Translations under genes and position numbers: made by a program | Shown: piece by piece, positions 51,331 through 59,042 of the stretch | How the letters are laid out: each line of letters opens with the position of its first letter | Numbering within the stretch: the stretch's first letter is position 1 | Assembly: GCA_046350055.1 (NCBI GenBank) | Contig: JAXMBC010000001.1 | Span: 1,550,001-1,614,000, forward strand | Origin: JAEUIE01 sp046350055 | GTDB taxonomy: Bacteria > Planctomycetota > Planctomycetia > Gemmatales > HRBIN36 | DNA length: 64,000 nucleotides | Direction: 5' to 3' | The notes under the pieces: model-generated | Told to the model about the DNA's origin: nothing | Seen by the model: only the letters and a program-made list of their open reading frames with translations | Database searches by the model: none

Positions 51331-52287
51331 ATGAACATCCTCATGATGGGTACCGGCACCTTTGCCGAACCAACTTTTCAAGCATTGCTCCGCAGCCGAC
51401 ATCGGGTCGTGGGCCTGGTTACCAATCCTGACCGGCCCAGTGGTAAAGAACGCGACATGGAGCGTGGGATCAAGAAGATTGCGGTCGATGCCGGTGTGTT
51501 GACGTTTCAACCGCTGAGTATCAACACGCCTGAGTCCATCGAGCACCTCAAGACAGTTTTTCATCCTGACATTTACGTTGTTGCTGCGTATGGACAGATT
51601 CTTTCCAATGAGGTGTTGAGCGTACCGCCTCGTGGCGGGATCAATGTGCATTCCTCCCTGTTGCCCAGGTTTCGTGGAGCGGCTCCGATTGCCAGGGCCA
51701 TACTCGAAGGTGAGACAGAAACAGGGGTGACAATTATCCGGATGACGCCGCGGATGGACGCAGGGGAAATGCTGGGCCAGGTGAAGGAGCCGATCCACCG
51801 TCATGATACGGCTGGAACTCTGGAAGCGCGATTGGCTGCTGCCGGTGCAGCTCTTGCTCTGCAGGTGCTGGAGCAGATAGAGGCGGGTACGGAGCAAGGA
51901 GTACCTCAGGATCTGAAGCTGGTGACCAAGGCGCCGAAGTTGACCAAGGAGATGGGCCTGGTCGATTTCAAGCGTACCGCACATCAGGTGGATTGCCAGG
52001 TAAGGGCCATGCAGCCGTGGCCGACGCCGTATACCTACTGTCATCGTCAAAATGGTGGACCGCTTCGTCTGATAGTGTTACGGGCTGAACCGGATCCAGC
52101 ACAGACGACGGACCAGCTGCCGGGGCAGGTTATTGGACTCTCTGCAGACTTATGCAGCATTGCCTGTGATCAAGGCACAGTCATTCGACTGGTGAGTGTT
52201 CAACCCAGCGGGAAGAAGGCACAGTCGATAGCTGATTTTATTCGAGGGTATCGGCTGCAGGTGGGAGATCGATTCGGGGCAGAGTAA
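51331..52287 (+). CDS. fmt: Methionyl-tRNA formyltransferase
   Basis: ATG 51331 (MNILMMGTGTFAEPTF) is the family start; the frame is open from 51286. 318 residues, normal for Fmt. Formyl-transfer core: VAAYGQILS, INVHSSLLPRFRGAAPIARAIL with Asn, His, and Asp in TPRMDAGEML. C-terminal OB-like domain from about 210. Adds the formyl group to initiator Met-tRNA. Not adjacent to def here. Confidence 0.95.
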   Translation: MNILMMGTGTFAEPTFQALLRSRHRVVGLVTNPDRPSGKERDMERGIKKIAVDAGVLTFQPLSINTPESIEHLKTVFHPDIYVVAAYGQILSNEVLSVPPRGGINVHSSLLPRFRGAAPIARAILEGETETGVTIIRMTPRMDAGEMLGQVKEPIHRHDTAGTLEARLAAAGAALALQVLEQIEAGTEQGVPQDLKLVTKAPKLTKEMGLVDFKRTAHQVDCQVRAMQPWPTPYTYCHRQNGGPLRLIVLRAEPDPAQTTDQLPGQVIGLSADLCSIACDQGTVIRLVSVQPSGKKAQSIADFIRGYRLQVGDRFGAE

Positions 52288-52289
52288 CC

Positions 52290-52691
52290 TCATTCACGGA
52301 AAGTCGCATAACTGTTTTCCGTCTCCCACAGGCTCACCTCCACTACGGGGAAGCCATGCTTCTTGGCTTCCAGGTAGATCAGCTTGGCAATCACTTCTGC
52401 AGTGGGGTTTTCATCCACCAGGAAGTAAGGTTCGTTCTGCTTCTTGAATTCGGGTAAAATCGGGTCATTGCGGTGCAATATCATTTTGTGATCGAGATTA
52501 CTATCGATCCAGGTCTGCATCACCCGCTTGATCTCGCTGAAGTCCACGACCATCCCCAGCGCATCGAGCTTATCGCTTTCAATGGTGATGACGGCGGTAC
52601 CGTTGTGACCATGCAGATGACGACACTTGCCAGCATAATTGAGCAGGCGATGGCCGTAGCAGAAGTGAATTTCACGAGTGACGCGGTGCAT
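52290..52691 (-). CDS. queD: 6-carboxy-tetrahydropterin synthase / PTPS family (QueD)
   Basis: 133 residues. Zinc ligands HFCYGHRL and HLHGHN with the Cys in AGKCRHLHGH, DFSEIKRVM, LDHKMIL and a final SLWETENSYATF, all as in QueD. Second step of queuosine biosynthesis. It lies just after queC on the same strand, with a 63-base gap. Its end is 3 bases from the fmt stop on the other strand. Confidence 0.92.
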   Translation of the reverse strand: MHRVTREIHFCYGHRLLNYAGKCRHLHGHNGTAVITIESDKLDALGMVVDFSEIKRVMQTWIDSNLDHKMILHRNDPILPEFKKQNEPYFLVDENPTAEVIAKLIYLEAKKHGFPVVEVSLWETENSYATFRE

Positions 52692-52754
52692 GGGGTGTCC
52701 AGTTTCAGATGACAGGAGCCAGATTAAGTTAGCTTGGAGTCATATGCAATTATT

Positions 52755-53444
52755 CTACTGGTTGCTGACTTCTGGATTCTGTCTCCGGTACTCCGTTCCA
52801 TCCTTCATCCCCGTATCGTGAAACGCTTTGATGCGTTCGGCACACTTGTTACAGCGGCCACAATGAAGCCCATCGACAGGCTGAATACAGGAGAAGGAAA
52901 GCTCCAGTGGCAAGCCCTGACCATGCTGCATCACCTCGACCTTGTGCAGTTGGCCGAACGGGGTGAGGATACGAAGCTGTGGATCATTCACGCCCTCACC
53001 TATGGCAGCAGCAAAGTGCTGGAAGAAAGCGGGAGAGGCATCAGGGAAAGGATTGGAACTCAATACGCCTAATGCCAGTTGTTTGACGCCATGGAGATGA
53101 CACCAGAGCAAACCCTTGAGCGTGAGCAGCAGGTTGCGGCCAGGAAGATAGACAGCCTCATCGGGTGTACTGGCATCGGGTACTTTCTCTCCTGTCGTGC
53201 TCCAGTGTACGCCGTATAGATCCCGGGTAGGCTGATCCAGCACTACCAGCGGTTGCAGATTCGGGAAGTGCGGATGAATCGCATGCAGGTAACGGTGCAA
53301 ATGCTCCAGCTCGACACTTTCCCATGCCAGCCCGGAACGAATGTAGATCGGTGATACCTCTCCACCCAGACGAGCTTGATGTGCGACCAGGATAGCACTG
53401 TCCAGGCCACCACTGGTGAGCACAGCTGAAGGGAATGTGGGCAT
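52755..53444 (-). CDS. queC: 7-cyano-7-deazaguanine synthase (QueC)
   Basis: ATG 53444 (MPTFPSAVLTSGGLDS) preferred; the open frame starts with a GTG two codons earlier. 229 residues. PP-loop SGGLDSA, VYLPGRNL, and C-terminal zinc site SCIQPVDGLHCGRCNKCAERIKAF (four Cys). ATP-dependent conversion of CDG to preQ0. The first Cys is spaced as in the family; VYLPGRN matches the QueC sequence block. QueE is not in the window. Confidence 0.9.
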   Translation of the reverse strand: MPTFPSAVLTSGGLDSAILVAHQARLGGEVSPIYIRSGLAWESVELEHLHRYLHAIHPHFPNLQPLVVLDQPTRDLYGVHWSTTGEKVPDASTPDEAVYLPGRNLLLTLKGLLWCHLHGVKQLALGVLSSNPFPDASPAFFQHFAAAIGEGVNDPQLRILTPFGQLHKVEVMQHGQGLPLELSFSCIQPVDGLHCGRCNKCAERIKAFHDTGMKDGTEYRRQNPEVSNQ

Positions 53445-53575
53445 AAACACCTATGCGTGTTCAACATCTTGTCATGCTCAATCTACGAAGAACACGGTAT
53501 GCCAGTTTCGCTTCCCACATGACGTAAGGGGATACCACGTCTACTATAACCCCACCACTTCTCCCACGGTGATCT

Positions 53576-54751
53576 ATGGATAGCCACGAACACGATCAGT
53601 TGATGAAGGATGTGAACGCTTTCTGCGAAGAGATACGTCCCCATGAGGAGATCTGTTATCTCGAACACAAGTTCAACGATCAGGTATTGCCCCTGGCGAA
53701 GAAGTACAACATTCTGGGTATGCCGGTGCCCAAGGCACTTGGCGGGCGTGGCGCAAGTGCTGTTTCGTATCTGCGTGCGCTGGCTCGGATTGGCCGCGAA
53801 GGCACAGGCGTTCGCACTTTCTTCTCGGGGCAGACCAGCATTGGCCAGGCTCCCATTCTGGCCTGGGGCAATGATGACCAGAAGAAACGGTACCTTCCTG
53901 CTTCGTGTCGAGGCGAGAGAATTCTGGCCTTTGGCCTCACTGAGCCCGATGCAGGTTCCAATCCACTGGAAATGACCAGCACCTACACCCGCGATGGCAG
54001 GAACTTCAAGCTCAATGGCGTGAAGTATCTGATCAGCAATGGCGGGATTGCTGATGCAATTGTCACATTTGCCTATCCAGCGGATCAGCCCAAGGGGCGA
54101 ATCAGCGCATTCATCATTGATACACGTCAGCCCGGCTTTCAGGCCGAAGATCTGGTTGCCAAGTGTGGGATGTATGCATCCAACACAGCCATGTTCCAGA
54201 TGGACAACCTGCATGTGCCTGCTGAAAATCTGCTGGGTGAGGAAGGCAATGGCTTCCGCATTGCCATGTGGTCGCTGGTGACCGGTCGCTTAAGCGTTGC
54301 TGCAGGTTGCCTGGGTGTCATCGAAGACTGCCTGGCGGAGGTACTGCACTATGCCCGTGAAAGGCATCAGCATGGCAAGCCCATCGGCAAGCACCAACTG
54401 GTACAGGATCATATTGCCCGCATTGAAATGTGCCGGCTGACAACGGACGCAGTTGTGATGCTGGCAGCTCAGGCCAAGGACGCCTGTGATGCCAACCCCG
54501 GTGACCAGTCCCTGCGCAGTAAAGCCGATATGCTTGCGGCCCAGGCCAAGTACCAGGCTTCAAACGCAGCCTGGGAAGCAGCTGACCGTGCTGTGCAGGT
54601 CTTCGGCGGGCGTGGCTGGTCCACCCTTTATCGTCCGGGTCGGCACATCAATGATGTCCGCGTCTGTCGCATCTACGAAGGTACCGATGAGATCATCAAA
54701 CTGAAGATTGCTAGTTCGCTGCTTGGAAAGGACTTTGAGGCGTTTAAGTAG
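53576..54751 (+). CDS. Acyl-CoA dehydrogenase (short form)
   Basis: 391 residues. FAD-dependent: FGLTEPDAGSNPLEMTSTYT (FAD block), LISNGGIADAIVTFA, GRLSVAAGCLGVIEDCLAEVLHYARER, and the catalytic Glu in CRIYEGTDEIIK near the C-terminus. Typical SCAD/MCAD-size enzyme for fatty-acid or branched-chain acyl-CoA oxidation. The larger paralogue at 55420-57342 is close by. No clear operon partner. Confidence 0.93.
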   Translation: MDSHEHDQLMKDVNAFCEEIRPHEEICYLEHKFNDQVLPLAKKYNILGMPVPKALGGRGASAVSYLRALARIGREGTGVRTFFSGQTSIGQAPILAWGNDDQKKRYLPASCRGERILAFGLTEPDAGSNPLEMTSTYTRDGRNFKLNGVKYLISNGGIADAIVTFAYPADQPKGRISAFIIDTRQPGFQAEDLVAKCGMYASNTAMFQMDNLHVPAENLLGEEGNGFRIAMWSLVTGRLSVAAGCLGVIEDCLAEVLHYARERHQHGKPIGKHQLVQDHIARIEMCRLTTDAVVMLAAQAKDACDANPGDQSLRSKADMLAAQAKYQASNAAWEAADRAVQVFGGRGWSTLYRPGRHINDVRVCRIYEGTDEIIKLKIASSLLGKDFEAFK

Positions 54752-54771
54752 GCTGACATCGGGCTGTCTCG

Positions 54772-55371
54772 TTATCCCGCGAGACTTAAAGCCACCCGAT
54801 GTTGAACGGCCAGCCTGGCACTTTCAAACAGGAGCAGCCAGGCTGAACGCTCGTCTTCTGCATTCCTGCTATTGTCTCCTTCCTCCAGCGGAGCAACGTC
54901 GTTGATCTGCTCGGTTGTCTCATCCGATAGCTCGCCCGAGCGTAGTGGTATTCCCAGAAGTGGAGCTAGCTCGATCAACTCCACGAGCAGTCGTGGGGCA
55001 GAACCAACCCACAGGTCGACAACCTTATTGAAAATTCTCTCCGTGTGATCTGTGAGAAGTGGTGTTACAAAGTCCAAAGGAAGGTACGCCACCCGGTAAG
55101 GGTTTTTCGTGAGCAGTTCCAGATGAGGCGCATTCATTCGCTCGCTGGCCTTTTCCGCCAGTTCCATCAAACCCCCCGCGCCATGATGATCAAGTGCCGA
55201 GCGGCCAAAGAGGCCATCGTTGTACACATCAGGCGATTCGGCTGGCTCGACGTACTGGGGCAGTTTGGACTGCTTCAGGGCCTGATTGATGGACTTGATG
55301 TAATTTGCGGCCGAGGCTTGCGATTCCTCGGTGTAAGAGGCGTGGATGCCCATGAAGAAGCCAACTGACAT
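54772..55371 (-). CDS. Hypothetical protein
   Basis: 199 residues, start with GGAG about 9 bases upstream. Opens MSVGFFMGIHASYTEESQ and contains ALDHHGAGGLMELAEKA and PYRVAYLPLDFVTPLL. No membrane helix or signal peptide, acidic C-terminal region. Not recognised. Lies convergent to the short acyl-CoA dehydrogenase gene, 49 bases downstream of the large acyl-CoA dehydrogenase start side. Confidence 0.65.
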   Translation of the reverse strand: MSVGFFMGIHASYTEESQASAANYIKSINQALKQSKLPQYVEPAESPDVYNDGLFGRSALDHHGAGGLMELAEKASERMNAPHLELLTKNPYRVAYLPLDFVTPLLTDHTERIFNKVVDLWVGSAPRLLVELIELAPLLGIPLRSGELSDETTEQINDVAPLEEGDNSRNAEDERSAWLLLFESARLAVQHRVALSLAG

Positions 55372-55419
55372 AAGCCTGCACTCCTCAACGGGTCATCACA
55401 ATGATTACCAGTAGCTATG

Positions 55420-57342
55420 TCACTTTGACTCGTACGGCATCAGAATCTCTTCCATCTCCGCATCGATGAACGACTTCCAGCCGCCGTAGATGATCTCTTT
55501 GCCGAGCTTGGTGACATTCTTGAAATAACGGTCGCTGGGACGGGCACCTGTCAGGCGGCGGGTGAGGTCCTGGCAGCCGATGTCAGCTGCGGTTTGCAAC
55601 ACCACATCGGTCTGGCGTCCACCATACAACGCCGTACAGAGTATGGTGATGGCATCCTGCACCCTTTGCGATAGCTCGGACATCCGGCACTGGCGATCAG
55701 CCAGGGCCAGCTGATGCGTCCGCATGGCAGCACTGATATCGACCCCGGCTTTGTTCAGCCAGTTGACGGCGTACTCAGCATGGCCACGGAGAGCTTCGTT
55801 CATGGTGGGTAGCGGAGCTTTGGTCTTGCCGCTCATCTTTTGCGCCATCATCCACTTGCTGTATTCCCAAAGCGGGCCTTTGAGTGCCCACAGGTGGGCA
55901 GGGTTGGCGAAACTGGGCTTGCGGACGCCGAGCTTGGCCAGCGTCTGGCCGATGGGTTCGAAGAACTGGGTGCCATGGGCTTTGACCAGCGACTTGAAGA
56001 ACGCCATGCCAAGCATTTCGCCTTCACCTTCGTAGATGCAGGGGGCGAGGAACTCGTGGACGTTGTCGCCGAAGTGATGGCCATGCAGGAAGGAGCGGCC
56101 GCCATGCGACTTCATGCAGAGTTCGATAGCTGCTTCCTTCTGTGTTTCGCTGCCGAAGATCTTGGCAATGATGCATTCCATCTCGCCACGATAGCCCTGG
56201 TCAATCAGCCCGGCACACCAGGCGACCAGTGCATCGCTGGCGACGATCATGCCGGCAAGGCGTCCTACGCGTCTCTGAAGCAATTCCCGGCTGGCGATCG
56301 GTTGGCCGTAGGTGATGCGATAGCGTGACCAGGGAAGCATGCCCGCCATCATCGATCGCATGTTGCCTGCTGCCCCGGCACACAAGGCGACGCGGCCCAG
56401 GTTCAGACCGTGGTAGGCAATGGTCAACCCATCACCCTTGGTGGGCTTGAGAAGGTTCTCTGCAGGTACCTTCATGTCTTTGAAGATCATGCCCTGGTTA
56501 TGCGTATGCTTCAGGGCATGCAGGCCATACTTCCTGATCTGGAAGCTTTCGTTCTCCTGTTTGGGGAGATCGACGATGAGCACCGCAGGCTTCTTGTCGA
56601 TGAGGCACACCAGGCCAATGGTGCGGCCAGGAACCACATTGGTGATGAAGAGCTTTTCGCCTGTCACCAGGTAGTGATCGCCTTCGAGGCGGGCTGTGGT
56701 CTTGAGAGCGGTCAGGTCGCTGCCAGCCCCGGGTTCGGTCAGGGCAAAGGCGGAGAGACGCTTGCCGGTGGCAAGGTCGGGTAGGAAGCGTTGCTTTTGT
56801 TCGGGAGTGCCGAAGGTGCGGAGCGGATCGACGGCACCGATGCAGCCATGTACACTGGCGAGGCCCGAAACCGTGGCATCGTACATGGCCATACGGGTCA
56901 GGAACGGGGCAAAGGATGCAAAGGGCACGCCTGAGCCGCCGTATTGCTTGTCAACAAGCAAGCCCCAGTAGCCAGCACCACCGAGTTCTTCGAGCACCGA
57001 GGCAGAGACCTTGTTCTCTTTGTCCAGCAGGGTCTTCTTATCGCGATGGGTCCGGATGATGTCCACCGAGCGATCCATCACCTTTTTGGCATCGCCGGGA
57101 ACGATGGGGTCGGAACTGGTGAAGAGTTCCACCGGCACACCCTGATCCCACACTGCCCGGTGCGCAGGGCTGGCAGTGGTCTGGAACTTAGCAGCAAAGA
57201 GCTGCTCGACCTGGTCGTCGGCACGATCGATGGCCCCGGTGCGACGGGCTTCATCCTCGGATTTGCCACCCAGCTTGAGTGCCGTTTCGGCGAACGAGGC
57301 TTTCGGTTCATCCAGTACAGCAGCACCACGGTCGTTATTCAT
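55420..57342 (-). CDS. Large acyl-CoA dehydrogenase (FadE-like)
   Basis: 640 residues, longer than the classical 380: extra N-terminal segment (about 1-110) and C-terminal segment after the oxidase core. FAD block FALTEPGAGSDLTALKTTA and MIFKDMKVPAENLL, KSHGGRSFLHGHHFGDNVHEFLAPCIYEGEGEML with a Glu in the catalytic region. Resembles the long-chain / FadE-type group. Likely first step of beta-oxidation in the cytoplasm. Confidence 0.9.
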   Translation of the reverse strand: MNNDRGAAVLDEPKASFAETALKLGGKSEDEARRTGAIDRADDQVEQLFAAKFQTTASPAHRAVWDQGVPVELFTSSDPIVPGDAKKVMDRSVDIIRTHRDKKTLLDKENKVSASVLEELGGAGYWGLLVDKQYGGSGVPFASFAPFLTRMAMYDATVSGLASVHGCIGAVDPLRTFGTPEQKQRFLPDLATGKRLSAFALTEPGAGSDLTALKTTARLEGDHYLVTGEKLFITNVVPGRTIGLVCLIDKKPAVLIVDLPKQENESFQIRKYGLHALKHTHNQGMIFKDMKVPAENLLKPTKGDGLTIAYHGLNLGRVALCAGAAGNMRSMMAGMLPWSRYRITYGQPIASRELLQRRVGRLAGMIVASDALVAWCAGLIDQGYRGEMECIIAKIFGSETQKEAAIELCMKSHGGRSFLHGHHFGDNVHEFLAPCIYEGEGEMLGMAFFKSLVKAHGTQFFEPIGQTLAKLGVRKPSFANPAHLWALKGPLWEYSKWMMAQKMSGKTKAPLPTMNEALRGHAEYAVNWLNKAGVDISAAMRTHQLALADRQCRMSELSQRVQDAITILCTALYGGRQTDVVLQTAADIGCQDLTRRLTGARPSDRYFKNVTKLGKEIIYGGWKSFIDAEMEEILMPYESK

Positions 57343-57430
57343 CGAAGAAGTCCTCAGTTCGGTGGTCGACTGTGCCTATCGTAGCATAGGAGCGGGGTGA
57401 CACAAGCGCGAGGTACGGCTATGTGACGAC

Positions 57431-57925
57431 TCAGTCATCTTCTTCCAAGGTGGGTCGATCTGCTTCGGAGGCGATGTCCTCGTAGATATCTGCAGGCGAC
57501 CTGTCGCTGTAGAGGACTGCCATCAAACCAGGAAAATAGCGATCCATGGAGATCAGGTTGGAACGCAGGAGATTATCAATCATGGGCTTCGTCAGTTCAC
57601 CACCTTCGGCATCGATACTGGTTTTGAAGCGGACTTCGCCATCGTTCATATCCATTTCATAGTTGCCCAGCATCAGTCCATAATTGGCCCGGGTCATGAA
57701 TTCAATGATGTCGGCTCGCTTATCTTCAGGGATATGCACGGGCAGGATGGAGTAGAAACGCAGCCAGTGCTTTTCTTCATCCACGATAGAGAAGCACTGC
57801 CAGGAGCCACTACGACCTTTGAATGACAATGTCAGGGCCAGCAAGTCCTGGTCTTCTTCGAGGATGGTGTACTTCCAGCCGTCGTCAGTCAGGAAATCGA
57901 CTACTGCGTTGAATATCTGGCCCAT
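57431..57925 (-). CDS. YbjN domain protein
   Basis: 164 residues. The YbjN domain (type III secretion chaperone-like fold) spans most of the protein: FLTDDGWKYTILEEDQDLLALTLSF, WLRFYSILPVHIPEDKRADIIEFMTRANYGLMLGNYEMD. Very acidic C-terminus (EADRPTLEEDD). Small soluble protein of unknown biochemical role. Confidence 0.85.
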   Translation of the reverse strand: MGQIFNAVVDFLTDDGWKYTILEEDQDLLALTLSFKGRSGSWQCFSIVDEEKHWLRFYSILPVHIPEDKRADIIEFMTRANYGLMLGNYEMDMNDGEVRFKTSIDAEGGELTKPMIDNLLRSNLISMDRYFPGLMAVLYSDRSPADIYEDIASEADRPTLEEDD

Positions 57926-58085
57926 GTTGCTTCAATCCAGAAACGGGTAATGTAGAGTACTCATTCTACGCAACACCAGTCTTTTTGCGGAATGCCAATG
58001 AGCTGGAAATCCTCCCGCAGGCACTTGTGCTGTGCAATTGATGGTTTATCATCACACCACCTTAATTTCCCGGGAAGGATAGAAC

Positions 58086-58454
58086 ATGCTGCGTTCGCTG
58101 TGTCAGGTTGCACTGGTGTTTGGGTTGCTTTCACTCGCAGGCTGTGGCAAAAGCAATGATGTCATCGCGGAGGAAATGATAGGTGCCATCAACGAACTAT
58201 CTGATGCCCTCGATACCGCTGACAAAACGAAAATACAGGCAGCGTCGACGAAATTCAGCAACTTGATGAAGAAACACAAGGACAAGAAAGTCACCGAAGC
58301 TGAAAACAAACGAGTCATGGATAAGTACAAACCGCAAATGGAAACAGCCATGAAACGGATGATGGGCTCCATGATGAAGGCATCAACCTCAGGTAAGCTG
58401 ACACAGCAAGACATGCAGGAAATCATGGAACCCATGAAAAGTCTGGGCAAGTAA
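58086..58454 (+). CDS. Small lipoprotein
   Basis: 122 residues; GGAAGG lies upstream of the ATG. Signal peptide with lipobox LSLAGC, lipidated Cys near residue 20. Mature part is highly charged and helical, with KKHKDKKVTEAENKRVMDKY and Met-rich ETAMKRMMGSMMKA. No family recognised. Upstream of the Feo operon but separated by its promoter. Confidence 0.8.
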   Translation: MLRSLCQVALVFGLLSLAGCGKSNDVIAEEMIGAINELSDALDTADKTKIQAASTKFSNLMKKHKDKKVTEAENKRVMDKYKPQMETAMKRMMGSMMKASTSGKLTQQDMQEIMEPMKSLGK

Positions 58455-58508
58455 TCTCTCGTCGCCGTGGCCGAACTTGCCAATCCTGACAAAAAGGTAG
58501 ATCATTAC

Positions 58509-58536
58509 TTGACGTCATTTCAGGGCAGTCTACACT
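58509..58536 (+). promoter_or_regulatory. Sigma-70-type promoter of the feo operon
   Basis: TTGACG (58509-58514) and TACACT (58531-58536) with a 16-base spacer. It lies directly upstream of the Fur-box-like palindrome. Confidence 0.6.
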
Positions 58537-58549
58537 ATAGATATCGAAA

Positions 58550-58564
58550 TGAGATTCAGTCTCA
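58550..58564. promoter_or_regulatory. Fur-box-like operator
   Basis: TGAGATTCAGTCTCA: two 7-base arms around a central C, the 7-1-7 architecture of Fur sites (TGA..TT-n-A..TCA type). Placed at the expected transcription start and just before feoA, it suggests iron-dependent repression. Confidence 0.65.
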
Positions 58565-58582
58565 ATAACGGTGCCTGCCTCC

Positions 58583-58828
58583 ATGCTGCCCCTTGAGTGC
58601 CTGCAATCCAATGAGCACGCTGAAGTAGCCGAAGTGGTGGGCGATCCTTCGTGGGTGGCCCGTATGGCTGACCTCGGTGTGCAGCATGGGGCGCAACTTC
58701 GCATGGTAGCACCCGGTTCCCCCTGCCTGTTTCAGCTGGGTCAGTGTCAGCTCTGCCTCCGTACCGACCCCAAGAACTGCATCTACGTTCGTCCTCTCCA
58801 AGAGACTGCTTGTGACACCGCTTCCTGA
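58583..58828 (+). CDS. feoA: FeoA domain protein, first copy
   Basis: From ATG 58583 (GTG 58571 is possible) 81 residues of SH3-like FeoA type: VVGDPSWVARMADLGVQHGAQLRMVAPGSPCLFQLGQCQLCLRTD. Contains two CxxC-like Cys pairs in the middle (Cys in SPCL and CQLC), unusual for FeoA. FeoA modulates FeoB. Overlaps the second feoA gene by 17 bases. Confidence 0.85.
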   Translation: MLPLECLQSNEHAEVAEVVGDPSWVARMADLGVQHGAQLRMVAPGSPCLFQLGQCQLCLRTDPKNCIYVRPLQETACDTAS

Positions 58829-59042
58829 GATTGGCCTGGCGAAGCCTGCCATTATCGTGAGCATCACCGGCTCGGATCATCTTACCCAACGCCTGTATGA
58901 ACTCGGCCTGATCGAAGGTGATCCCATCGAGATCATTGGTGTTGCTCCGTTAGGTGATCCGCTCGAAATCCAGGTGCGTCATGGCGTCCTGAGCCTGCGT
59001 AAGTCGGAAGCTGCCCGGATCCTGGTGGAGGTGCAGGCATGA
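58812..59042 (+). CDS. feoA: FeoA domain protein, second copy
   Basis: GTG start at 58812. 76 residues: SGSDHLTQRLYELGLIEGDPIEIIGVAPLGDPLEIQVRHGVLSLRKSEAARILVE-type FeoA sequence without the Cys of the first copy. It overlaps feoB by 4 bases (ATGA), so translation of all three is probably coupled. Tandem feoA-feoA-feoB arrangements are known in some bacteria; here the two differ clearly. Confidence 0.9.
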   Translation: MTPLPEIGLAKPAIIVSITGSDHLTQRLYELGLIEGDPIEIIGVAPLGDPLEIQVRHGVLSLRKSEAARILVEVQA

